Source of the DNA: Chondrosia reniformis
Lineage: Eukaryota > Porifera > Demospongiae > Chondrillida > Chondrillidae
Length of the DNA stretch: 64,000 bases
Assembly (NCBI GenBank): GCA_947172415.1
Contig: OX359197.1
Coordinates: forward strand, 7,069,673 to 7,133,672
Direction of reading: 5' to 3'
A program made the position numbers and the translations under genes. Each line of letters begins with the position of its first letter. Position 1 is the stretch's first letter. Shown piece after piece: positions 9,929 through 22,370 of the stretch. The notes beneath the pieces are model-generated. The model ran no database searches. It had not been told where the DNA came from and saw only the letters and a list, made by a program, of their open reading frames with translations.

Positions 9929-12900
9929 ATGGCTGCCGCAACACGCCCTCCTACATCCAGCAGGACGCAAAGACCAATTTCCATTGAAAAGTCGAGCCAC
10001 ATTCCAGGGTGAGTAGACAGGAAATTCCTCGTCCTTGGTGTCTAGAATCGCTAATCTTGCGAGGATTAGCTGGACGCGAATGGCTCTCTTGGTATTTTCT
10101 GGGCGTGTCCTCGACATGCAGCTAGTTACAATAAATACAAGGCGATATGCCGTACGGGTATTATTTGGAGCTGTAAAGCCCTGTTCACGGGAACATTATA
10201 TGTGTTGAAAGTTTCCAGGGTCACCTGAAGGATGCGTGATGGGATTTGCCTACTGCACTTGCGACTTGCTGCACAGTCGTCCTTTGATTGGTCCAGTGAT
10301 TATTAGAGTGACAATCAGTAATCTGACCAGCTAAATAGACTTACTAGTACAAAAATTGGTGGAGGTGATTACATTAGTTAAGTTGTGAATAAAAGGGAAT
10401 GCCTAAGTTTATACATCTTAAACAAAAAGTGGATAAGTCTATTATTGGGACATGGACATGAATTTACAGTTGATTTGATTACAATAAGCAAACAAGTCAG
10501 ATCTGATAGAGTTCAGTTTAGTACAATAGAAAATGAGCTTGGTCCTCTACTGTACCTCTACACCATACTTGCATAGCAGAGTCTCATTTTACATCACACA
10601 TTCCCAATACAATTTTGTGTTCCACTGATTTCCTGATATTTTTCCTTTTCCCTCGCCTTTTACATTCTGGAGAAAGGTATAACCAATCAGTGGACAGCTA
10701 AGATATAATATCACAATTATTAGATTAGATTGTAGTAATGTGATTGGTTCAATATCTTATTTCTTATTACAGTATTAAACATGTAATGGTTGCTAGGCAA
10801 CCATTGACCTCTACTATTCCATTAAAGCAATTTTGCAGTCAGTGACTTAATTTCATGGTCAATCAAAATGCTAATTTTCAAGCACATTTTTGCACAGAAA
10901 ATAGTACTATATATAGATTGACCTGGGTCCTTTGAAGTGTTAATACACTGTGTGTTAAAATATCTTATGTGATGTGTTAATTTGTAATTGTGAATGGTTC
11001 AAGTTTATTCTAGGCATGCGCCAATTATTCCTGCACAATTTCCAGAATAATCATTCTTAGCAAGAATATAGGAATAATTGGACAGTTTTACGGGAATAAT
11101 GAAAGTCGTGTAACATGCTATGTGCGGTTTGGAAAATGATAAGAGATAAAAGATTTTATGAGTTTTTTAATTATTAATTTAATTGACTAAGTATACAGTG
11201 TGAGCTTAATAGGTGCATTTCTGAAGCATAATGGGATGAATCAGAGTGAGCAGTGCGCATTGGAAAATCTGCAAGCATAATAGGACCATGCCTAGTTAAT
11301 TCATCTGAATCCTCCTAAATAGATGTTTCTACACTACACTTCTGTAGAGTTGGTTAGTATAACAATTTGTTAATAAAGATGTGTGTACACACACACATCT
11401 TTATTGTACAGCTATACAATAGACAATGAAATGGGAGAAATGTTATTAGTTGTGAGTGCATTAGTAGTGTTTTGGCTGAGGATAACTTTGTGGCTTTCAG
11501 TGCCTGAGAGTTGATTTAATCTACACTGTAATGTCTGCCAAACCAATTAAGCTGATAACAGTCCCCTCTCCCTTCACAGCCCTCTCTCCCTTCACAGTCC
11601 CTCTCTCCCTTCACAGCCCTCTCTCCCTTCACAGTCCCTCTCTCCCTTCACAGCCCTCTCTCCCTTTACAAGTCCCTCTCTCCCTTCACAGTCCCTCTCT
11701 CCCTTCACAGTCCCCCTCTCCCTTTACAGTCCCTCTCTCCCTTCACAGTCCCTCTCTCCCTTCACAAGTCCCTCTCCCTTCACAATCCCTCTCCCTTCAC
11801 AATCCCTCTCCCTTCACAATCCCTCTCCCTTCACAGTCCCTCTCTCCTTTCACAAGTCCCTCTCTCCCTTCACAAGTCCCTCTCTCCCTTCACAAGTCCC
11901 TCTCTCCCTTCACAGTCCCCCTCTCCCTTCACAGTCCCTCTCTCCCTTCACAGTCCCTCTCTCCCTTCACAGCCCTCTCTCCCTTCACAGTCCCTCTCTC
12001 CCTTCACAAGTCCCTCTCTCCCTTCACAAGTCCCTCTCTCCCTTCACAGTCCCTCTCTCCCTTCACAAGTCCCTCTCTCCCTTCACAGCCCTCTCTCCCT
12101 TCACAGTCCCTCTCTCCCTTCACAGCCCTCTCACCTGTCACAGTCCCTCTCTCCCTTCACAAGTCCCTCTCTCCCTTCACAAGTCCCTCTCTCCCTTCAC
12201 AAGTCCCTCTCTCCCTTCACAGCCCTCTCTCCCTTCACAGTCCCTCTCTCCCTTCACAGTCCCTCTCTCCCTTCACAGTCCCCCTCTCCCTTCACAGTCC
12301 CTCTCTCCCTTCACAGTCCTTCCATTGAGGTATAAAGTGTGTGAAGGAATTCTTTCCCAGGTTGCCACTTCTCTTTGTACGTACGTATATGATGTTGAGC
12401 CTACAATACTTGTATACCGAGCATATGCCAATATACAGTATACAATGCTATTCCTGTGCTTACACTTATTGATAAGATTAAGTACTTGAGTTACAAGTAC
12501 TTGTAAACTGCTTACATATATACTTTTTCCGTATGAACACAAGTTTCTACTTTAGGAAACTCAATTAAACTTTCCTCACAGCCTGCTGACTACTATATTT
12601 TCTTAATTGTACTTCCAAATCCTAATTATGGATATAATGAATAATATATAATTATGAATATTTCATAATGAATGAGTATCAAAGGTTTAATATGGTGCCA
12701 TCTCTACAGTCTAGTTATACTCTCTAGACTCATCCTTGTCCAAAGATATATATCATTTTAATATATTTTGTTTCTCCGTCTTGTGGTTACAAGTTGTACT
12801 TTCAACTTGACAGCCAATTCCTCAAACTAGTTAGTTTTGGAGAAAATTTCATATGATATGAATTCTTTTTGACCAGTTATCTAAGGGAACAGCAGGAAGT

Positions 12901-15900
12901 GACTAATTAAAGAATGAAGTAAGACATGTCTGTCTGACCCAGTGGAGAAGAAGATGAAAGAAGATGAAGGAAGGAAAAGAAGAAAGAAAAGACTCCTGTA
13001 TCCTCATCCAAAAGCTCTCTTCAGGTTTAGTTCCCCTATAGGCTTTATTACAGAGTAGGCATAGCATGTAGGGAAATGGTATATTAGATTTTTCATGTCT
13101 GATATTTCACCATGCTGTTTAATTTTCAATTAGAAAAATTACACTTTACAGATGTAATTGTTTGTATGTACTTACATGCAAAGGTACATAGGGAAAAGAA
13201 TGTTTCTTAAAATTCCTTTCTCCTAATGCGGTAGCTTTTAAAAAGTAACAGTGCATTCCTGCCTCTTTATCAAAGCTGTTGTCTCATGCTTTACAAGTGA
13301 CCTTTAGCACCACCCATGACCTTCCTACCACTCTATTCAGCTACTGCACGTTGATAACATGTCTATCACTAGCATGTTTAAGAGGCTACAGAAATCCATC
13401 ACTAAATTACACAAGATACAGTTTTCCTAGAAATAGGATATTGAGCAAATCTACAGATCTATATATACGTTAGTACAGTGTATGTACGTACATGTATACT
13501 TACATATACAGTATATATATATCTATTTTGAATGAGGCCAGGAAAATGAGCTAATGTACAACTTCCTTTCCTCCTCAACTACCCCCATCATGGAAGCTAA
13601 CCTGTAGCTGTCATTTCACATATCCTTTATTATTTGGGTGTGTGATAATATGTTAGCTAATGTCCCCGTGAGGTCAACTGTTAGGTCAGGTGATCAGTGA
13701 TCTGTGATCTCAGTGGGCAGGCTAATTTCCTCTTTTACAGTAATGTGTCAAACTTTCAGAGCTTTATATGCACTTGACTGTGGAGCACAATATATATTAT
13801 GTAGATTAGAGGTCTAGAGCTATGCATAATCATATGTATTTCCTACTGTACCATGTACATATATACTACAACGTATGAACGTATATGCTACAACGTATGA
13901 ACGTATATGCTACAACGTATGAACGTATATGCTACAACGTATGAACGTATATGCTACAACGTATGAACGTATATGCTACAACGTATGAACGTATATGCTA
14001 CAACGTATATACGTATATGCTACATATGTAGACATAGGCCGTACATAATTGAGTATGTGTGTAAGTGACTAATCACTGGAAGATACTACCCTAACCAAGT
14101 GACCAAAGACTTGTCTTGGCCGGGGACTGAGGTCATATTAAAAGTGGCAATCAGTAATTGCCTCTTATATAATCATCCTAGATGAAAACATGTATACATA
14201 CATATGTGATATAATAGTTCATAAGTAGCACTCATACCTATCCTAGTTTTATTGAATCTCAGCAGTAATTGTATTCACAACTTGAATGTCATTATGCTGA
14301 TCTGGTCAAAACATTCAATTTGATAATTCAATTTGTTGCTGACTCAATAAAAGGCTATTTGTATAATACATGAGACTCAATCAATAATCATAGTACTCTA
14401 GAGCTGTTTAGTCTCAGAGTTGTCCTTCTCTCTCAGGTACGGAGGCTTCTGTCCTACGATCAAGTATGCCTCTGGGTCCACTTATAGCAAAGCTACCGCG
14501 AGATACTTTGATGTGGCACGGAGTGATAGCCTCAACACGACCACTATTCCTCCAAAGAGGAGAAGCAGTATCAGTGGAGATGGAACAAGGGAGGGGTTCA
14601 TTCACACAATGAACATTCCCACATCTCCACAAAGTAGACCTAGTAAGCTATCTGTATTGCATACCTACGTATGACATCACATACATAGTAGTCATGGTAA
14701 TATAGGAAGGCTCTTTGAAACAATAGTTGCCTGATCCTTTTATTGACATTAGTCTTCACACATTCAACTTTCAGCTCCTCCAGTACCTTAGGGCAATGAA
14801 TAGCACACATCTGAGCAGTGTGTAAGGTTGTCGTGTCTGTCTGTCTGATCTCCATGTCATGTTCATCCTCACTTGCTACGTACGTATGTATATGCATTTA
14901 GCTTTTCCTAACAAAAACAGTGAAGACCACTTCAGCGCTGAACATTGAAGGGAGTAGAATAGTCTGACCTGCAACTCTGAGCTTCAATCCTTTCAAGTTC
15001 CTAAGGCTGCTATGTTAAAAGAATTGAAACCATAGCCTCTCCTTGCTGCAGTGAGCTTCTGTGCATTTCTTTGCTTCATCTGAACTTGCCTTGCCATCTC
15101 AAGTTATTCTTATTATTATGTTAAGCTGCTCTTGTGCCAATGGCTCTCAAATTATAACCATTTCTTGAACGGTCTGCCTATCCAAGTAAATACTAGTACT
15201 TCCTAATCAAAATGTGGGAGGGGTCTAGGGACCATGTGCGACTTCATTCTACTATCTTACAATGACTGAACTGTACTTTTACATAAAACATCAAAATATG
15301 TACGTATGAGAATGAGAATTTAGAGATTTCAGTATTACTGAGTACTTGGAATATACTAAGAAAGCCCCATAACATTGATAGTGTTTTATTTGACTCACTG
15401 AAGAAGTCTAATCCATCAATTGTGTCCAGCTATTTGATCTCAAATGTATAGTACATATCTTGAAGCCATTTATCCTTAATATGTCTTCTTGCTATTCAGT
15501 TGTACATAATGCCTAGGGCTTCCTCAGTTGAGAAGAGGAGGACTTTGTGTTGAATGTATGACTTTCCTGTAGCCCCTTCTCTGTATTATTCATCTCCATC
15601 TGTAGTTCCCTCTCTCTTGCATTCAGTGTATAGTTTGATGTCATGCCTCTCCTGAGGTTAAGTTTTTGAAGTACCCTACCACATTCCAATCTAGGTCATC
15701 TGTGGTTGTACAGTACAATTGTTGGTATATAGTGGTTCCTGTATTAAAGAACAGTTGTCTGGTATCTGATGAACTGGGTGCTTGATATGAAGTGTTTCAC
15801 GATTGATATATATAAATATACAATGGAATATTGTAAATTCACATCCTTTAAATTTAAATGTTATTCCTTATGAATGCTTACAAATTTCCCACTCTTATGT

Positions 15901-18454
15901 TCACATACATTAGTGAATGGTTAATTCAAGTATTTTGGCTATAGTTTAGGCATTTTAATATGTCATAAAACAACAGTTTAAGGAATATACCCTATTGGCT
16001 TTTATGCGTTCGTGATGACTGTATAAAGTAACCCTACCCATCAGGTCTGAAGTAACCCTACCCATCGGGCCCGAGGTAACCCTACCCATCAGGCCCGAGG
16101 TAACCCTACCCATCGGGCCCGAGGTAACCCTACCCATCAGGCCCGAGGTAACCCTACCCATCAGGCCCGAGGTAACCCTACCCATCAGGCCCGAGGTAAC
16201 CCTACCCACAAGGTGTGGTCTTAGCTGGTTGACTGATTGACTATTTAATCAAAAAGTCTGGTGCGAAGTATTGGAATCTTGAGATCACAACAGTTAGCCA
16301 TTTTTCTACCCACTTATTATTCTATTAAACAGATATATATATATAGAAGCCATTTTTAGAGAAACTTCAAGAGTCTACAATATCCTCATTCTCTGATGCA
16401 TTGGAACTGAATCATTCTGAATGTCTGTGGCAGTATTAGGAAAACCACAGTGAATTCTCAATAACATGATACATCCTATTGTGTTTCTAGCCTCTGCAGC
16501 TGTTGTCACTGGCAAATGGTCCTCAAGTCTTCCATATTCCCTCTCTCATACTGGAGCTAGAAGAGATGAGATTATGGGATTTGAAAAGGCAAGTCCAACA
16601 CAAACCTGTAGGAATCTAAGAATTTCTATGGTTTTTGATTGTATTCCCGGCTTGTATTATGCCCGTTTGGTATCACATACTTATGCAGTCAGTTACTGCC
16701 ATTTTGTGATTGTATTGCACAATGGTTAACTTACAGTATCCTGGAAACAAGTGATATGACAGCTTTGTTACAGGAGTGAATAAGTGTGACTAGTACAGTC
16801 TTGGTGAATTCTTGACATCTAGATTATCCATATTTGTATATGTCACTGTGTGATAATATCTCACTGGCATGGTTGATGAGCTGAACAATGCATATCTTAT
16901 TCTTATCCATTCCAACTGGTAGACATGGAGTGATTGTGATTCCCCTTAAAGTGAACCTTTATAAATTCCCTAGGCAAATTAGGCTTCCTTAGACTGCCAG
17001 TCTTGTGTGTGTGTATACTGTATCAATGGTATGTACATAAACTATAAAAATTTTAAGTCCAAAAAATAATCCCTCTTTCTGGATATATAATGCAGTACGT
17101 ATGACATAGGATAAGTACACATGTGAAGTAGATCCTACATATATAGAACATACAGACCATATATCTATTGCAGTGAACAGGAAAATCATTTAAATTGATC
17201 TGTTAAATGTGTATCAAGGCCTATGAACATTGACAACTGAATAGTCTGTGGAATTTAGAGGCAGTCTGGCAGTTTTTAGTCACAATTCAAATAATTTGCC
17301 ACAAGCAGTGTTAATGTGTCTCTATTCACCTAACAAATAGCAGGTTCTATCTGAATGATTATTTCCTTCTGAGTGGTTATCATGACCATAAGGAGTGAGT
17401 GCTAATTGAGAACTTCCTGAGCACTGCATACCTTGCTTGGCAAATACAATGGGAGTTACCTCTTTAACATTTTTGACTCAAGATATAGTTACACATCTAA
17501 TATATAGGAAAGGTAACCTTTTTGGTTATGGGGCAATGCAAGCTATAAATAATTCCAAGAAATGACCTAGAAACAGAATGGGCACATTAGCATAAAGTTT
17601 CAGGTATAAAATTTTCTCATTTTAAAATATGGGATTTTTTATTTAGGCCTCCATTTGGTAGAATACAGAGGACAAAGTCTGCCTATAAAAGGTCATAAGA
17701 CCATAGAAAACCTATAGGAAATTTATATTGAAACAATATACATACATATATATATATATAGTATGTATTATCTATTACCTATACCGTATTTATACAACCC
17801 TCAAATAGTAACCATACTTGATGTGTGCTGAATAATTAATAGTTTCTACGGTTTCTATTCAATTAAATATGGTATACAGCACGTTTCCTGTCTGTAGAGT
17901 ATTCAAGAACATCGAGTTCATTATAAGGATCATACAGGGCTGATTCCACGAGTGCATCAGTTTAGTCATGTCAGACGACATTCTGAGCCAGCCATAAGTG
18001 TGGCTAGAAACTACAAGTAAATATACACACAAGCTCTCATGTTTACCTCCTCGTAAACAGTTATGGTCAAACTTTTGAAATACAATAAAATCTTATGTAA
18101 TTCTTTTTAATTACTTATTTATGCAATATATACGTACATCTTACATAATAACTTGTATTGCAAACATCTATAGGTTTTTTTAAACCTAGGGGGAAACATT
18201 ACCATAATCTCATGAATAAGTCAATCATCTTCCATAGGAAAATTTAGTTTTAGATTATTCAAAGATTCAGTTTTAAAGTTTTGTTTATTTGTAGATTCAA
18301 TTCAGAGGGAATTAAAAAGGTGATGACATTCACACTACCAAATTCAAATCCAAGCAAAGACTTGTCAACAAAATGGCAGCTCCATCGGCCCTTGACAAGG
18401 AGAACATCAACTCGAGAGAGAGCCACTAGAGATCAGCATTTTGAAAGACGATAA
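9929..18454 (+). CDS. CIMIP2C: Ciliary microtubule inner protein 2C-like (FAM166C), five exons
   Basis: Exons 9929-10008, 14437-14642, 16491-16588, 17898-18016 and 18295-18454 join in phase to 220 codons. This family lies inside axonemal doublet microtubules. Seen: HIPGYGGFCP-IKY-SGSTY-KAT-RYF at the exon 1/2 join (family PGY-G-VP-----G--Y---T-KYF), then QEHRVHYKDHTGLIPRV, then a basic tail with KWQLHRPL and RATRDQHFERR; all three blocks align in order with vertebrate FAM166C (about 200 residues). Intron 3 uses a GC donor (AAG|GCAAGT). Intron 1 is 4.4 kb and carries two minisatellites, far longer than neighbouring introns. The start ATG is chosen because an earlier ATG (9910) soon stops. Confidence 0.85.
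11561..12320 (+). repeat. Pyrimidine-rich minisatellite, about 19-bp unit, about 40 copies
   Basis: Units of CCCTCTCTCCCTTCACAGT (17-20 bp variants, some CACAAGT or CACAGCC) run for about 760 bp within intron 1 of CIMIP2C. One frame is open for 265 codons only because the unit lacks stops. Each unit reads pyrimidine tract plus CACAG, an excellent 3' splice-site consensus on the sense strand. Confidence 0.95.
12929..13105 (+). repeat. Dispersed repeat, copy 2 (truncated)
   Basis: Matches 5296-5450 from CTGTCTGACCCAGTGGAGAAG to GTATATTAGATTTTTCATG. The 5' part is missing. Lies in intron 1 of CIMIP2C. Confidence 0.7.
13862..14030 (+). repeat. 22-bp minisatellite, about 7 copies
   Basis: Unit ATGCTACAACGTATGAACGTAT repeated almost perfectly in intron 1 of CIMIP2C. 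Each unit holds an ACGTAT/ATACGT-like palindromic core, so the array is rich in short palindromes. Confidence 0.9.
16025..16212. repeat. 24-bp minisatellite, about 8 copies, CCCTAACC-like core
   Basis: Unit GTAACCCTACCCATCAGGCCCGAG repeats in intron 2 of CIMIP2C. Units alternate CATCAGG and CATCGGG. The GTAACCCTACCC core resembles telomeric CCCTAA but is not a telomere repeat. A minus-strand frame stays open only because 24 is divisible by three. Confidence 0.9.
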
Positions 18455-19420
18455 CAATACCACACCACACTCCCATCTGATATATATATACCCTCTTATA
18501 CTAGGACATATGATGCAGATATAACTGCATTCATCAACCTAAATATTATTTGTGTGTCCGACTTGATTTACATTTTTTCTTTTTTTTCTTTTTTTCTTTT
18601 TTTTCTTTTTTACTATCTCTGGTATTTGTTATTTTTTCTCTCATTTAGTATTATGCAGTGATTATAGTAATGAAATGCTTCATACTGCTCCTAAGAGGGT
18701 CATGTGAACCAATGTCATCATTTTAAAGGAATTATAAAATATTGATTCTACTAAATGTACAATCTATAGGTATATTGATGAAATATGGCATGCATATATA
18801 AATTGTATAAAAGTTATATAAACAAAACCTTTGTCAATGAACATCAATGTGCATATATATTTTGAAGAGAGTTAGCTAAGGTGATGATTGAAGGGACTTA
18901 CTCTTTAGCCATGCAGCAGGCCCAGTAGTATATACCAATCCATTTTTATGATTATTATATTAGCTATAGAATAATATTATATGATCGGTCTAAAATTCCA
19001 TGACACTTGATATACATTAAAAACCATTGATCAATCAAATATAATTTTTGTACAAAAGTTTATAATGTACAAGTTCTAGTTCAGAATTCAAAAAGAACAT
19101 TTTACTGTTATAATGGACTAGTAAACTCTTGAGTATTTTACTATATATAATCATATCCTTTCAGTTGTTAACTGTACTTCTTTTTCACATCTGCATGACA
19201 GATGGACCCAGGTTATGCAATAATTTACAAGAGTATACTGAATGTGTTTGTGGATGATATGTATACTTTATATACCAATCTCATCATTCATCGATTTTCA
19301 CCAAACTGGGATAAATGATAATTTTGAAATAGTTGTACATGTAAACTTTATAAAATTAAAAAATGTTCAAACTGAAGTTCTTAAATCAGTTCTTCTGGTT
19401 CCATGTTCTTAGCTTTGTTC
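18455..19420. other. Intergenic, AT-rich, with T/C tract
   Basis: Holds the 3' flank of CIMIP2C, a T-rich TTTTTTCT tract at about 18573-18612 and AT-rich sequence. No supported gene. Confidence 0.5.
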
Positions 19421-19429
19421 CTTCTTTTG

Positions 19430-19860
19430 AGTGGTTACTGAATTGCCGCTAGTACTTCGTTTTGCATCACTTTACAGGAGTGTAGTAAAGCGGACCACAA
19501 ACTCCCACCAATGAGAATCATCATGTGCACACAACGTAGCTTGGGAACACTGCACACAGACTTTAGCTCATTGGGATCGGCCAGGTTGCTTTAGAGTAGG
19601 GACCCATCGATGAACTATAAGAAAACAATTAGAGAATACAATGTGAAATTGCAATTGTAATACAAATTTTAAATGTCTTCAAAACCAACCTGATGCGGCA
19701 GCCTACAATAGCTTCCTGACCGACTACGTAGTGGCACTGGACCCACGCTCCTCCAGGTACGGGTCGTATAGTAAGAATCCGCAAGTGCCAATTTAAACAC
19801 ACAAGCAGTCATCTTCTTAAAACACTGTATCACAATGTATTTTTGTTTTATCACATTCTG
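19430..19860 (-). pseudogene. Unknown gene-like segment, copy 1 of a duplicated pair
   Basis: Two blocks, 19430-19610 and 19680-19800, match 20620-21005 and 21110-21235 at high identity. On the minus strand they carry shared reading text such as NELKSVCSVPKLRCVHMMI and an exon-like block ending CAG|GTTGGT. The family is unrecognised. Relative to copy 2, this copy lacks about 200 bp inside the downstream block, and small indels put stops in most frames, so one or both copies are probably decayed. Confidence 0.4.
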
Positions 19861-20156
19861 AACTATGCCAAGTTACTTTGTCACTTACTGTTTAAACCCA
19901 ATGACTTCATTTCTTCATTATGTAAATATATCTTGGCAAATTATTCTTAATTGTCAATCACTTGAGCTAGGCACATGTGTTGGTTTAGGTTTTTAGAGCT
20001 AATTGAGTCAAGAGGCTCAGTTGACTCCAATGGAATCAATTTTATGTAGAGCTATATATTTCCTTTGATAGAGTATCAGCATTGTGTACTTTTTGATATA
20101 AAGCATTTAAATATTTAATTACACCCATAGAGGTTTATAAAGTAACTACTGCATGA

Positions 20157-20345
20157 GTGGCTAGGTCAAGGGAGGCACAGCAATTTGATTATGTGTATCA
20201 TCTTTTTCTTATTTTCTTCAGTTTTTCCTTTTTTTCTTTTCCTTTAACTTTCTTCAATTTTTTTCCTTTTTTCTTTTTCGTTATATATACGTATTTTTTC
20301 TTCAAAGTTTTTCCCTTTTTTTATTTTTGTGTATTTTTCTTATAT
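20157..20345. repeat. T/C-rich low-complexity tract
   Basis: Runs of TTTTTC and TTTTTTCTT over about 140 bp (20205-20343). The 73-codon frame over it is compositional and not a gene. Confidence 0.7.
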
Positions 20346-20445
20346 AACGGGCCGGACGGCCTTTGTGTTATGCAATAATTTACAGGAGTATACTGAATGC
20401 TTACATTTGCGATGAGCTTCAATTTATACCAAGCTCATTATGAAA

Positions 20446-21542
20446 TTAGTATCGCCAATTGGGATTGTATAATAATTTTAACCACTGCACAATGATCATT
20501 TTTACTTGACAATTCTGAAATATACATGTACATGGTTTCAAATTAAAAAAATGTTCAAACAATGTAGTTCTTAAAAAATAAACAAGTTCTTCATGGTTGC
20601 CATGCTGTTTCTTCTCCTTTTGAGTGTTACTGGAACGGTGCTGCAGTACTTCGTTTCGCATCACTTTACTGAGTGTAGTAAAGGTGACCCCAGGGCACAC
20701 CACGAGGAGGTAGAAGTACTTCGTGCCCCAAATGGCCTCCGGTTTCTCAACTCTGTTTGACACTTCCACTACTTGCGTCGTAAGAGAAGTTGCACGGGAG
20801 CGATCCGGCGTACCTGACCGACCTATGACCAGTTACTAGTCTTGCTCTGCCACGCTACGAACAGAACAAGCCCGACCCTGGCGGACCACAAACTCCCACC
20901 AATGAGAATCATCATGTGCACACAACGTAGCTTGGGAACACTGCACACAGACTTTAGCTCATTGGGATCGGCCAGGCGCTTTAGAGTAGGGACCCATCAG
21001 TTCAATGAACTATAAGAAAAGAATTGAAAATACATGATGTACAATGAAATACTACATTGATGCATGGATACGAAACTGAATACAAATTAAAATGCAAATG
21101 CCTTCCAAACCAACCTGAAGCTGCAGCCTACAACAGGGGTTCCTGACCGACTACGTAGTGGCACTGGACCCACGCTCCTCCAGGTACGGGTCGTATAGCA
21201 AGAATCCGCAAGTGCCAATTTAAACACACAAGCAGGATTAATAGTGAGATACATCTCCAGGCACTAACCCATGATAGAGAGACCACCCCACTATACGAAC
21301 ACCGATGACCCTTTGTCGCATGGTACCATGGTCGTGCTCCTACCACGGTTTTCGCATCGATCCACACCAAAGTAGACCTCCAGAGTTGATAGCCCGGAGG
21401 CCAAAGACTGCAAAGTTTCTCGACTATTTATTAGAAATGGTAGGCGGGAAACATCGTGAACTTGGCGGAAAATCGTGGAAGCAAAATTCTGTTTATTGTT
21501 TTCGAGGTCATGTTCGAGAACAATAGACAACATGTAGTACAT
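20446..21542 (-). other. Unknown gene-like segment, copy 2 of a duplicated pair
   Basis: Minus-strand text includes a first block from ATG 21542 (MYYMLSIVLEHD...), a middle block (21235-21110) ending at a possible donor TTCAG|GTTGGT, and a third block after TTCTTATAG with VPTLKRLADPNELKSV. I could not join them in one frame, so no protein is proposed. Higher CpG than the surroundings and conservation with copy 1 suggest a real but unrecognised or decaying gene. Between 21551 and 21610 the run CTATTCAGCGAAAACATGC is repeated imperfectly. Confidence 0.35.
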
Positions 21543-21883
21543 GCCCCGACCTATTCAGCGAAAACATGCAAAGCTATTCAGCAAGTTGACTCGAAAACAT
21601 GCTATTCAGCGAAGCAAATCAATTGTCCATAATTAATTAATACAAGAGCCACCAATACTTCAATGAATCTCTAATTGTTTCAGCAGCAATAATCATTTAT
21701 TTATGCACAAGCGTATGACTTGACATGTCAAGCGGCATGTTTCATGTAACTCAATAACTTATATACTTATTTAAAAATAAAATTGTTTTTAACTGTTACG
21801 CACTTCTTATAAATCGTGGCTTATAACTCTAATGACTCTCTTTTGGTTTGTGGCTATATTGTTCTATTGCTCAATCGATTAAT

Positions 21884-22370
21884 GAATCCAAAATGGCCGT
21901 TGCTATACTCTGTTGAGGAAGGTTTGGTCCCGGAAGGTTGGCGGTGTTCATGCCCTTAACTACACCGATTGGTAGGTCATCTTTTTTAAAGAATCAGACA
22001 AATTATATAGCCGCTTTAAAGGAACTCTATGATTCCTTTTCTTTTAAGTTAAATAATCAGTATTTTAAGATTACTTACTTGTGAGACTGTTCAATTTTGT
22101 AATTTGTACATCAAGTACAACTAACATTTGATTACACGAGTGTATATATATATATATATGGTTTATTGTGCAGCCAATACTTTATTTGCTATATATGGAA
22201 GTTGTCATGGAAATTTTAATGTCAGTTACCTAGCAACATGTCTAATTAAGAAAGAAGAAGGACTGAGTGGTAGAGAATCATTAAAGTTATTGGCTTAACC
22301 CATTCAGGTGGGAAAGATAGTGCAAGAAAGTATTGGATCAAGGGAAGAATTTGCATGGAATCATCAGTGA
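21884..22370 (+). other. Candidate exons of an unrecognised plus-strand gene
   Basis: ATG 21884 opens MNPKWPLLYSVEEGLVPEG to a possible phase-1 donor (GGAAG|GTTGGC). The block at about 22309-22367, between acceptor CATTCAG and donor GTGAGT, continues in phase (GKDSARKYWIKGR...). The donor is weak and no third exon is convincing, so this is only a hint of a small gene. Confidence 0.2.

Noticed and set aside
11531-12328. 265-codon open frame over the pyrimidine minisatellite (SPFTVPLSLHS repeats)
   Set aside because: The frame is open only because the repeat unit has no stop; unit lengths vary between 17 and 20 bp and it lies inside an intron of CIMIP2C.
15955-16209. Minus-strand MGRVTSGL repeat frame
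   Set aside because: Produced by the 24-bp minisatellite; no gene context.
16025-16212. Interstitial telomere tract
   Set aside because: The core resembles CCCTAACC, but the unit is a 24-bp minisatellite and not tandem TTAGGG.
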